The position numbers and the translations under genes are program-made. Below, piece by piece: positions 1-5,660 of a DNA stretch of 11,230 bases. Location: contig JAFCDH010000023.1 of the NCBI GenBank assembly GCA_017609795.1, positions 1 through 11,230 of the forward strand, written 5' to 3'. Under the pieces are notes generated by a model. It did no database searches, had not been told where the DNA came from, and saw only the letters and a program-made list of their open reading frames with translations. Numbering within the stretch: the stretch's first letter is position 1; each line of letters opens with the position of its first letter. The DNA comes from Candidatus Pacearchaeota archaeon. Its GTDB lineage: Archaea > Nanobdellota > Nanobdellia > Pacearchaeales > GW2011-AR1.

Positions 1-258
1 TCTCATAGAGAAAAGAAAAGATATCTTTTAATAAAAGGCAAAGATGCTAATAAAAAAATCATAGAAGAAGTTATTTTGGATTTTATTGGTGGGTTGGGTT
101 ATGCAGAAGCAGGTCCTAAAGTAATAAAACAAACACCTAATAAAGTTATTTTAGCTATTAATAGAAATTCTTTAGATAAAATTAGAACAAGTTTTCTTAT
201 GTCTGAAAAAGATTTAAATATTGTTAAAGTTAGTGGAAGTGTTGGAAAGGTTAAATGA
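1..258 (+). CDS. rnp2: RNase P protein component 2 (Pop5/Rpp14 family), 5'-truncated by window edge
   Basis: This is the C-terminal 85 residues of the archaeal Pop5 homologue, a protein subunit of RNase P that helps the catalytic RNA remove 5' leaders from pre-tRNAs. The reading frame is open from base 1, starting SHREKKRYLLIKG, which matches the family's N-terminal LPPSLREKKRYI strand with about 7-10 residues lost off the window. The middle segment GLGYAEAGPKVI is the family's conserved G-x-SEAGLKVI region. The end, IVKVSGSVGKVK, matches the usual VLGVSGTIK tail, so the 3' end is complete at the TGA. An internal TTG at 76 is not a real start, because homology continues upstream of it. In many archaea this gene directly precedes psmA; here a glycosyltransferase lies between them. 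Family assignment is by recognised motifs and strongly supported by the downstream gene order. Confidence 0.88.
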   Translation, partial: SHREKKRYLLIKGKDANKKIIEEVILDFIGGLGYAEAGPKVIKQTPNKVILAINRNSLDKIRTSFLMSEKDLNIVKVSGSVGKVK

Positions 259-311
259 TTATCTTTAACTTAAATCTTGATAAATATAACTAAAATATTG
301 AGGGTATTAAA

Positions 312-378
312 CTTTGTTATGAGTGGCTTAAAAAACTCCCTTTCATATCTTCCTATGTTTATAAAATATAGATATTGT
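312..378 (-). repeat. Intergenic repeat element, inverted copy G
   Basis: Read on the minus strand this begins ACAATATCTATATTTTATAA and later contains TTTTTTAAGCCACTCATAAC. This parallels the left half of the forward copies upstream of rrp41, rrp42 and eno (CTAATATCTTATAA followed by GATTAAGCTATTCA). It lies directly next to copy F in the same orientation, making a tandem pair. The pair shows on the plus strand as two related stretches, TTCATATCTTCCTATG near 342 and TTCATATCTTCTATGA near 439. Confidence 0.6.
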
Positions 379-390
379 TTTTAATTGGGA

Positions 391-474
391 TTTGATAAGC
401 TCAATCAAGAGCATTATCTGATTAGCTTAAACCTTATCTTCATATCTTCTATGATTACAAGATATAGATATTAG
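391..474 (-). repeat. Intergenic repeat element, inverted copy F
   Basis: The minus strand reads CTAATATCTATATC at its start and ends with the family's inner box, CTTGATTGAGCTTATCAA (plus-strand 392-409). The box is identical over 18 bases to copy B upstream of rrp41. The internal dyad is best preserved here: TAAGCTAATCA pairs with TGATTGAGCTTA, with one bulged G and an 11-nt loop. This copy points back toward rnp2, where no minus-strand gene is seen, so it cannot be explained simply as a promoter. Confidence 0.7.
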
Positions 475-528
475 ATGGCTTATAGGCCCTATTTTATGTG
501 TAATTCAGGGTTTTATATTTAAATGCGC

Positions 529-555
529 CTATGTTATTAAGTGGTAGTAACATAG
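529..555. other. 11-bp inverted repeat (hairpin or operator) upstream of the glycosyltransferase
   Basis: CTATGTTATTA (529-539) pairs with TAGTAACATAG (545-555) around a 5-nt centre AGTGG. Ten pairs are Watson-Crick and one is G-U. It ends 8 bases before the TATA-like element at 563-570, the usual place for an upstream operator, but it could also be an RNA hairpin ending a transcript from the left. No T-run follows it, so a bacterial-type terminator is unlikely. Confidence 0.55.
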
Positions 556-558
556 AGT

Positions 559-592
559 AAGATTTATAAAGCCTGTTTGAGGTTTTTAAATA
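559..592 (+). promoter_or_regulatory. Candidate archaeal promoter for the glycosyltransferase
   Basis: TTTATAAAG at 563-571 is a good archaeal TATA box and would start transcription near 590. A second AT element, TTTTTAAATA (583-592), is centred about 29 bases before the ATG and would give a nearly leaderless mRNA. No Shine-Dalgarno sequence precedes the ATG, which fits the leaderless option. Confidence 0.5.
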
Positions 593-616
593 ATTAAAAA
601 ATTTTATATTAAAAAA

Positions 617-2002
617 ATGTCATCAGAAAATATAGTTATTGTAGGAACTTATCCTCCAACACCATGTGGACTTGCAACTTTTGATGCAAATCTTGCTACA
701 TATTTAGGAAAACTTACAGGGGAGGTAGGATCATTAATGGTAGCTCCAATAGATGAAGATAATCTTTCATTTTATGCTCCTGTAAATCCTGATTTAGTTA
801 TTGAAAAATGGAATCTTCAATCATGGATTGCTGCAGCAAATGGAATAAATAAAGTTGCATGTGAAAGAGATGGTCCTTCTACTCATCTTTTAAGTCATGA
901 ATTTGGATTAGACCCGAATCCAGATAAGGGAAGAGATAAAGGAAGATGTATTGGAAAAAACTTTGTAAATCTTTTAAGTATTCTTGAAGAAAGTGGGAAA
1001 AGAATGCCTAAAAAGAAAAGACCCTTAAATATACCCATATTACATACAATTCCTCCAGAACCTAATGAACATCAAAGAAAAATAATTCAAGAGTTTGGAG
1101 AAAAAGCAGATTCTATTGTTGTTATGACTAAAGTTGCTAAAAATTTTTTAGTTTCTGATACATATAATCTTGATCCTTCTAAAATAACTTATATTAATCA
1201 TGGTATAAGGGTTCATGATATATCTAAACAAAATCAAGAAGAAAAAAGGGAGATATATGGTGTAACAAATAGATTTGTTTTAACAGCTACAGGATTAATG
1301 TCTCCTGCAAAAGGGCTTGTTGAAATAATTAAAGGATATTCAGAAGCTAAAAAATCTGTTCCAAAAGATATCGTAAAGAAAATGCTTCTTAATATTTCTG
1401 GAGGATTCCATCCAGGATTTATTTCAGCAGAAAAAGGAAAATATTATAGGGCATATGCTAGAAGATTAGCAAAAGCATTTAAAGAATTAGGATTAAAAGT
1501 TTATAAAACAAAAAAAATAAGTGATTTTCTTAATCATGATTTTGAAGATTTAGATGTTGTTTATCTTGATACTTATCTTCCTGAAAGTAAATTAAAAGAC
1601 ATATATGCTATAAGTGATGTTTTTATAGCAAATCATCAGGATATTGGACAAATGCATAGTGGAACAGTTCCAGAAGCTATGGGAGCTTTTATTCCTCAAA
1701 TAGCTACAAAATTTTATAATGCTTTAGATATGTTAGCTGGTATTTCTACTAAAGAGCTTCTTCCTTATAAAGGAAAAATTATTGGGCTGGATAATTATGA
1801 AAATCAGACAGCAGGACTTTTAATAGATCCTGGTGAAGATTCAATTGAACAAATAGGAAGATGTCTTTCTTATTTAGCAAAAAATCCTAAAGAAGTGGAA
1901 TACATGAGTAGAAGGGCACGTTCTAAAGCAAGAATGATGACTTGGGATAATACTGCATTAGAATTAGCTAAACATATTGGTGATTTAAGAGCAAGGTTAT
2001 AG
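617..2002 (+). CDS. Glycosyltransferase family 4-like protein (GT-B fold)
   Basis: A 461-residue cytosolic glycosyltransferase that probably moves a sugar from a nucleotide-sugar donor to a glycan or lipid acceptor; the substrate cannot be read from the sequence. The N-terminal Rossmann half opens with a beta strand and the GT4 signature TYPPTPCGLATF (residues 11-22, cf. YPPRxCGIATF). The second half begins near RFVLTATGLMSPAKGL and carries HSGTVPEAMGAFIPQIAT, in which E353 sits where GT4 enzymes bind the donor nucleotide. The C-terminal helices (MSRRARSKARMMTWDNTALE) return to the first domain as usual. There is no signal peptide or membrane segment. Length is ordinary to slightly long for GT4. 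The gene separates rnp2 from psmA, which are often adjacent in archaea, so it looks like an insertion or rearrangement product, though its base composition resembles its neighbours. The ATG at 617 is supported by a promoter at the right distance. Family is confident; specific function is unknown. Confidence 0.85.
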   Translation: MSSENIVIVGTYPPTPCGLATFDANLATYLGKLTGEVGSLMVAPIDEDNLSFYAPVNPDLVIEKWNLQSWIAAANGINKVACERDGPSTHLLSHEFGLDPNPDKGRDKGRCIGKNFVNLLSILEESGKRMPKKKRPLNIPILHTIPPEPNEHQRKIIQEFGEKADSIVVMTKVAKNFLVSDTYNLDPSKITYINHGIRVHDISKQNQEEKREIYGVTNRFVLTATGLMSPAKGLVEIIKGYSEAKKSVPKDIVKKMLLNISGGFHPGFISAEKGKYYRAYARRLAKAFKELGLKVYKTKKISDFLNHDFEDLDVVYLDTYLPESKLKDIYAISDVFIANHQDIGQMHSGTVPEAMGAFIPQIATKFYNALDMLAGISTKELLPYKGKIIGLDNYENQTAGLLIDPGEDSIEQIGRCLSYLAKNPKEVEYMSRRARSKARMMTWDNTALELAKHIGDLRARL

Positions 2003-2029
2003 ATTCTATTGGATTTATTAATTTCCACC

Positions 2030-2046
2030 ACCAAAAACCTTTTAAA
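2030..2046 (+). promoter_or_regulatory. Candidate promoter for the psmA-SBDS unit
   Basis: CCAAAAACC followed by TTTTAAAT (2039-2046) looks like an archaeal BRE plus TATA box, 37 bases after the glycosyltransferase stop. It predicts a start near 2070, just at the inverted repeats, leaving a long leader that includes the possible small gene at 2157. Confidence 0.4.
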
Positions 2047-2071
2047 TGTACATATCATGATTTTATTGAAA

Positions 2072-2123
2072 GGAGATATAAGGTCTTATATCCAAAGAAG
2101 AAATTCTTTATTATTTTCTTTGG
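2072..2123 (+). other. Two adjacent perfect inverted repeats, candidate structured leader or terminator
   Basis: GATATAAG (2075-2082) and CTTATATC (2085-2092) are perfect 8-bp arms around GT, extendable by GG/CC across a bulged A. Immediately after, CCAAAGAA (2092-2099) and TTCTTTGG (2116-2123) are a second perfect 8-bp pair enclosing a smaller AAGAA/TTCTT hairpin. The two structures share base 2092 and would compete at that point. The position between two genes suggests a leader structure or a 3'-end signal for the upstream gene. Confidence 0.45.
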
Positions 2124-2156
2124 TGAGAGATAAAGAAATTAAGAAAAAGATATAAA

Positions 2157-2321
2157 ATGAAAAAATCTATAAATAAAAAAACTCAAGGATTTGATTTAAA
2201 CAATCCTTTTAGACATTTTGATAATAGATATAGAGCATGTTATGAAATGTCCTCTCCTCTCTATCATTTTATGCCTTTTTATTCCTCATCTCAGATAACA
2301 GATAAAAAAATAAATAATTAA
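2157..2321 (+). CDS. Possible small protein of 54 residues upstream of psmA
   Basis: An open frame starts at ATG 2157 (MKKSINKKTQ...) and stops at TAA 2319-2321, eight bases before the psmA ATG. It is too short to be safe on length alone. What supports it is the start context: TATAAAATG is nearly identical to the AT-rich contexts before psmA, rrp41, rrp42 and rpoK. Its composition is also not pure AT filler; it has a basic N-terminus and a middle rich in Phe, Tyr, His and Pro, with one Cys. There is no membrane segment, zinc motif or similarity that I recognise. It is in a different frame from psmA, so it is not an N-terminal extension of it. It may be a real small protein, a regulatory leader ORF, or chance. 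Confidence 0.35.
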   Translation: MKKSINKKTQGFDLNNPFRHFDNRYRACYEMSSPLYHFMPFYSSSQITDKKINN

Positions 2322-2329
2322 ATATAAAA

Positions 2330-3049
2330 ATGGAAATACCAGATATGCAAAATCAAATTATGGGTTATGACAGAAGTGCAACTATGTTTTCTCCAGAAGG
2401 ACATATTCTTCAAGCAGAATATGCTGAAAAGGCTGTGAAGCTTGGAAGTGCAAATATTGGAATAAAATGTTCTGAGGGGGTTGTTATTGTTGCAGATAAA
2501 GGAAACAAAGATACTTTAATAATACCAGAATCAGCAGATAAAATACATGAAATTGATGAACATATAATGGCTAGTGCTGCAGGAATTTTATCAGATGCAA
2601 GAATTTTAATTAATCAAACAAGAGTTACTGCTCAACAACATAAAATTACTTATGATTCTCCAATTGATATAGAATCTATAATAAGAGAAATTTCAGACCT
2701 TCAACAACAATATACACAACATCCAGGAGTAAGACCTTTTGGAGTTGCACTAATGGTTGCTGGAAAAAATGGACAAGATTGTAAGTTATATACTACTGAA
2801 ATAACTGGAAATTATCTTGAATATAATGCAACAGCAATTGGAAAAGATGATGAAAAGATTAGAGAAATGTTAAGAAAAGAATATAAAAAAGATATGACAA
2901 TAGAACAAGCGATAAAACTTGCATTAAATATTTTCAAAAAAATACTTGGAAATGCTTTTGACATTCAAAGATTTAATATTGCTTTTATTAAAAATAATGA
3001 GAAAAAATTAAATAAATTAAAAGGAGATGAAATTGCGAGGTTTAAGTGA
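2330..3049 (+). CDS. psmA: Proteasome alpha subunit
   Basis: The 239-residue alpha subunit of the archaeal 20S proteasome, the outer ring that gates entry and docks ATPases such as PAN. The N-terminal alpha signature is present: GYDRSATMFSPEGHILQAEYA (residues 13-33) corresponds to [20 protein letters not shown] in other archaea. The conserved core follows, with EGVVIVADK, SADKIHEID (the Lys here matches the ATPase-tail pocket lysine) and YTQHPGVRPFGVALMVAG. As expected for alpha, there is no N-terminal propeptide and no catalytic Thr. The length is normal. The 3' end touches the SBDS gene, so the two are almost certainly cotranscribed, the order seen in the classical archaeal exosome superoperon. 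The beta subunit is not in the window. Confidence 0.95.
   Translation: MEIPDMQNQIMGYDRSATMFSPEGHILQAEYAEKAVKLGSANIGIKCSEGVVIVADKGNKDTLIIPESADKIHEIDEHIMASAAGILSDARILINQTRVTAQQHKITYDSPIDIESIIREISDLQQQYTQHPGVRPFGVALMVAGKNGQDCKLYTTEITGNYLEYNATAIGKDDEKIREMLRKEYKKDMTIEQAIKLALNIFKKILGNAFDIQRFNIAFIKNNEKKLNKLKGDEIARFK
3037..3041 (+). promoter_or_regulatory. Shine-Dalgarno-like site for SBDS
   Basis: GAGGT inside the last codons of psmA lies 4 bases before a GTG (3046) and 10 before an ATG (3052). It is one of only two clear ribosome-binding sites in the window, consistent with SBDS being an internal cistron while most other genes start without one. Confidence 0.5.
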
Positions 3050-3051
3050 AG

Positions 3052-3741
3052 ATGACAGATACAATTGCAAGATTAAGACATGAGAAAAATACCTTTGAGA
3101 CAATGGTGGATTTAGATTCTGCTATGAAAATGCGAAAAGGAGAAGAAGTTGATATTAATAATATTATTAAAGATACTACAATCTGGAGTGATTTGAAAAA
3201 AGGAATGAGAGCTGGTGATGGAGAACTAATGAATGCTTTTGGAACAACTGAGTTTAATAAAGTTGTTGAAAGAATAGTTAAAAAAGGAAATCTTGAGGTT
3301 ACTCAAGAATACAGAGATGAAGCTCTTGAATCTAGAAAAAAACAAGTTATTGACTTTTTAGTAAGAAATGCTGTTAATGCTCAAACAAATCAAGCTTTTA
3401 CTCCTGATATAATTGAATCTGCAATCAAACAAGCAGGAGTTAAAATTGAAAATCAATCTGTTGACAAGCAAATCAAAGGCATAATAGAAGGTTTAAAAAC
3501 CATAATTCCTATTAAAATTGAAACAAAGAAAATAAAAATTAAGATACCTGCAGAACATACAGGTAAGATATATGGATTAATTCAAGATTATAAAGAAAAA
3601 GAAGATTGGCTTAATGATGGAAGTCTTGAAGTGATTTTGAATATTCCTATAGGAATACAATCTGATTTTTATGATAAATTAAATAATATAACTCATGGTA
3701 GTGCTATAACTGAGGAGATGAAGGTTGAAGGGGGAAACTGA
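3052..3741 (+). CDS. SBDS family ribosome maturation protein
   Basis: The archaeal orthologue of Shwachman-Bodian-Diamond syndrome protein (yeast Sdo1), which works with a GTPase to release the anti-association factor aIF6 from the large ribosomal subunit. From ATG 3052 the protein has 229 residues, the usual archaeal length. Landmarks are ETMVDLDSAMKMRKGEEVDI in the N-terminal FYSH domain, DGELMNAFGTTEFNKVVERI, the helical middle domain EALESRKKQVIDFLVRNAV with FTPDIIESAIKQ, and a ferredoxin-like C-terminal domain ending THGSAITEEM. A GTG at 3046, overlapping the psmA stop as GTGA, is an alternative start that adds two residues. The stop codon itself lies inside the left arm of repeat copy A. 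It sits between psmA and rrp4 as in many archaea. Confidence 0.93.
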   Translation: MTDTIARLRHEKNTFETMVDLDSAMKMRKGEEVDINNIIKDTTIWSDLKKGMRAGDGELMNAFGTTEFNKVVERIVKKGNLEVTQEYRDEALESRKKQVIDFLVRNAVNAQTNQAFTPDIIESAIKQAGVKIENQSVDKQIKGIIEGLKTIIPIKIETKKIKIKIPAEHTGKIYGLIQDYKEKEDWLNDGSLEVILNIPIGIQSDFYDKLNNITHGSAITEEMKVEGGN

Positions 3742-3849
3742 TATCTTATAAGCGTGGGATGAGGTGGAGATGAGGAGATTAAGAGATAAAGATGATTAAC
3801 TTAAGAAAAACTAAGATAATACCTCTTGATTGAGCTTATAAAATTTTAG
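3738..3849 (+). repeat. Intergenic repeat element, copy A (upstream of rrp4)
   Basis: The left arm CTGATATCTTATAAGC (3738-3753) and right arm GCTTATAAAATTTTAG (3834-3849) are inverted repeats matching at 13 of 16 positions, one further position being a G-T pair. The right arm is preceded by the family box TTGATTGAGC and holds a TATA-like CTTATAAAAT. The interior also shares GGAGATTAAGAG and AGATTAAGAGATAAA with copy B. The left arm overlaps the SBDS stop codon. Confidence 0.7.
3834..3843 (+). promoter_or_regulatory. TATA-like promoter element within repeat copy A
   Basis: GCTTATAAAA, directly after the conserved TTGATTGA box, would place the transcript start near 3865. That is right at the ATG of the 14-codon leader frame (3866) and about 68 bases before rrp4. 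Confidence 0.45.
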
Positions 3850-3865
3850 AAAAAATTAATATAAA

Positions 3866-3910
3866 ATGACAGAAAAACACAATCTCCATTTTCCAATTCA
3901 AATAAAATAA
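3866..3910 (+). CDS. Possible 14-residue leader peptide upstream of rrp4
   Basis: ATG 3866 opens a frame of 14 codons (MTEKHNLHFPIQIK) closed by TAA. The context AATATAAAATG copies that of real starts in the window. Its distance from the TTGATTG box (40 bases) is close to that of the rpoK start from its own box (43 bases). It is out of frame with rrp4 and 22 bases upstream of it. It could be a leaderless regulatory peptide or a coincidence in AT-rich DNA. Confidence 0.2.
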   Translation: MTEKHNLHFPIQIK

Positions 3911-3932
3911 AAATAAATAACTAAATTGAAAA

Positions 3933-4604
3933 ATGTCAACAAAACAAGAAAGAAGATTAGTAATTCCTGGAGAGATTATAATATCTAATGATGATAAACT
4001 TCCTGGAGATTTTACAATAAAACAAGGCAAAGATATAATTGCTAATAGATATGGTTTAGTAGATGATTCTGCAAGAGTTATAAGAATTATACCTATTTCA
4101 GGAGTTTTTGAACCTAGAAGAGGAAATACTGTAATTGGTAGAGTTGAAGATATAAACTTTAGTGGTTGGAATATAGAGCTTGGAGGCCCTTATACTGCAT
4201 TTTTACCTCTTTCAGAATGCCCAAGATTTATTAATAGAAATGATATAGCAGAATTTGCTAATATTGGAGATATTATTAATGCAAAGATATGGGGAATTAA
4301 AAAAGGAGGAATTGATTTAACTTTAAAATCAAGAGGTTTAGGAAAATTAGAAGGCGGTAGAATAATTAAAATAAATCCTCATAAAGTTCCAAGAGTAATT
4401 GGAAAAGAAGGTAGTATGATTAATTTAATTAAAAACTCAACAAACACTGAAATAACTGTTGGACAAAATGGTTATATTTGGATAAAAGGTGCTGAAGAAG
4501 GAGAGAATAAAGCTGAAAAAGCAATTAAACTAATAGAAGTAGAATCTACTTCAGAAGGATTAACTGAAAAGATTGAAAAATTTTTAGAGGGTTCAGATAA
4601 ATAA
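3933..4604 (+). CDS. rrp4: Exosome complex RNA-binding protein Rrp4
   Basis: The 223-residue cap subunit of the archaeal RNA exosome, which sits on the Rrp41-Rrp42 hexamer and feeds single-stranded RNA into it. Three domains are visible in order. The N-terminal Rrp4 domain begins RRLVIPGEIIISND (residues 7-20). The S1 domain spans about 65-133 (VIGRVEDINFSGWNIELGG, then LPLS, then GGIDLTLKSRGLGKL). The KH domain from about 140 has the motif PHKVPRVIGKEGSMINLIK, whose GKEG loop is at 157-160. Length is normal. The start is fixed by RRLVIPGE, which belongs at the extreme N-terminus of the family. It precedes rrp41 and rrp42, its complex partners. No ribosome-binding site is seen. Confidence 0.95.
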   Translation: MSTKQERRLVIPGEIIISNDDKLPGDFTIKQGKDIIANRYGLVDDSARVIRIIPISGVFEPRRGNTVIGRVEDINFSGWNIELGGPYTAFLPLSECPRFINRNDIAEFANIGDIINAKIWGIKKGGIDLTLKSRGLGKLEGGRIIKINPHKVPRVIGKEGSMINLIKNSTNTEITVGQNGYIWIKGAEEGENKAEKAIKLIEVESTSEGLTEKIEKFLEGSDK

Positions 4605-4605
4605 A

Positions 4606-4732
4606 CTAATATCTTAATGTAATATTATGATAATGTTTAGGAGATTAAGAGGAAAGGTAATAGATTAAGAGATAAATAATAGGAAGTTAAGCTACTCAAA
4701 TAATCTCTCTTGATTGAGCTTATCAAATTTAG
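4606..4732 (+). repeat. Intergenic repeat element, copy B (upstream of rrp41)
   Basis: It starts one base after the rrp4 stop codon with CTAATATCTTAATG and ends with the inner box TCTCTCTTGATTGAGCTTAT plus CAAATTTAG. Internal TTAAGCTACTCA (4687-4698) mirrors the box as an imperfect dyad. The outer arms are weaker than in A, D and E, and the TATA-like part is degraded (TTATCAAAT). A TTG inside it opens a false 24-codon extension of rrp41. Confidence 0.7.
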
Positions 4733-4785
4733 ATAAATTAAAATATAATATTAAACTAATAAAAAATAATATTAAAAAAAATAAA

Positions 4786-5511
4786 ATGCCATACACAAAA
4801 CGACCAGATAATAGAAAAATGGATGAAATTCGTCCAATAAGAGCAGAAGTTGGAATAATTCCAAATGCCCCTGGAAGTGCATTATTTGCATTTGGAGATA
4901 CAGTTGCTATTGCTGCTGTTTATGGTCCAAAACCTCTTCATCCACAACATATGCAAGAATCTGATAGGGGGATAATTAGGTGTGTTTATAATATGCTTCC
5001 TTTTTCTGTTACCGAAAGAGCTAGACCTGGACCAAGCAGAAGAAGCAAAGAAATTGGACTTGTAAGCGGGAATGCATTATCTGCCGTTGTTGATTTAACA
5101 AGATTTCCAGGAACAGTAATTGATGTTGAGATTATGATATTACAAGCAAATGCATCAACAAGATGTGCAGGAATTAATGCTGCTATAATGGCTTTAGCTC
5201 ATGCAGGAATTGTTATGAAAGAAATGGTTTCAAGTGTTTCAATTGGAAAAATAGATGATAAAATTGTTGTTGATATTACAAAAGAAGAAGAAGACCACAA
5301 AGAAGGAGAAGGTTCAACAGATATTCCCTTTACAATAACTTCAAATACTAAAGCAATCACACATTTGCAATTAGATGGAAAAATACAAGTTAAAAGATTT
5401 AAAGAAGCTGTTGAAGCTGCGCAAAAAGCTTGTGAAAAAATTTTAGATTATCAAATAAGAGCATTGAAAGGAGAGAAGATTGATGAGACCAAGCCTTTAA
5501 AAAAGGCTTGA
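4786..5511 (+). CDS. rrp41: Exosome complex exonuclease subunit Rrp41
   Basis: The catalytic RNase PH-fold subunit of the exosome, 241 residues, which degrades RNA 3' to 5' with phosphate. The N-terminus MPYTKRPDNRKMDEIRPIRAE matches the family's RxDGRxxDExRPI opening. FAFGDTVAIAAVYGPK and RARPGPSRRSKEI follow, with the RNA/phosphate-binding pair R85-R86. ASTRCAGINAAIMALAHAGI is the core helix. The catalytic acid loop reads EEEDHKEGEGSTDIP, with D170 and D179. Known archaeal enzymes space these aspartates six apart (EDYYGEADMP); here it is nine, a three-residue insertion. The start is ATG 4786: the in-frame TTG at 4714 would add a nonconserved Lys/Asn-rich stretch encoded by repeat copy B. 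The AT-rich context AATAAAATG, without a ribosome-binding site, is like its neighbours. Confidence 0.95.
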   Translation: MPYTKRPDNRKMDEIRPIRAEVGIIPNAPGSALFAFGDTVAIAAVYGPKPLHPQHMQESDRGIIRCVYNMLPFSVTERARPGPSRRSKEIGLVSGNALSAVVDLTRFPGTVIDVEIMILQANASTRCAGINAAIMALAHAGIVMKEMVSSVSIGKIDDKIVVDITKEEEDHKEGEGSTDIPFTITSNTKAITHLQLDGKIQVKRFKEAVEAAQKACEKILDYQIRALKGEKIDETKPLKKA

Positions 5512-5527
5512 GCCAAAGATGAATAAA

Positions 5528-5612
5528 CCAATATCTTATAAAATATAATGAGATGTTATGGGAAGATTAAGCTATTCAGATAATCTCTCTTGATTGAGCT
5601 TATAAGATTCAG
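5528..5612 (+). repeat. Intergenic repeat element, copy C (upstream of rrp42)
   Basis: A compact, well-formed copy. The outer arms ATCTTATAA (5533-5541) and TTATAAGAT (5600-5608) are a perfect 9-bp inverted repeat. Inside, TAAGCTATTCA (5568-5578) faces TGATTGAGCTTA (5591-5602) as a second, imperfect dyad. The box TCTCTCTTGATTGAGCTTAT is identical to copy B over 20 bases. It begins 17 bases after the rrp41 stop. Confidence 0.75.
5599..5608 (+). promoter_or_regulatory. TATA-like promoter element within repeat copy C
   Basis: CTTATAAGAT follows the TTGATTGAG box and predicts a start near 5629, giving rrp42 a leader of about 32 bases. A second AT element, TTAATATATAG, around 5628-5638 would instead give a leaderless message. 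Confidence 0.4.
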
Positions 5613-5660
5613 ATAAAAAATAATATTAATATATAGATAAATTAAATAAAAAAACATAAA

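Noticed and set aside
312..474. CRISPR array in the repeated gap after rnp2
   Set aside because: Only two diverged copies, no uniform short repeat with unique spacers, and the same sequence occurs singly between other genes.
3836..4030. Minus-strand 64-codon frame over the rrp4 leader and start
   Set aside because: Antisense to rrp4 and the repeat, hydrophobic low-complexity translation, no family features.
4714..4785. Extended N-terminus of Rrp41 from an upstream TTG
   Set aside because: The added 24 residues are encoded by repeat copy B and an AT-rich tract, and the family's N-terminus fits ATG 4786.
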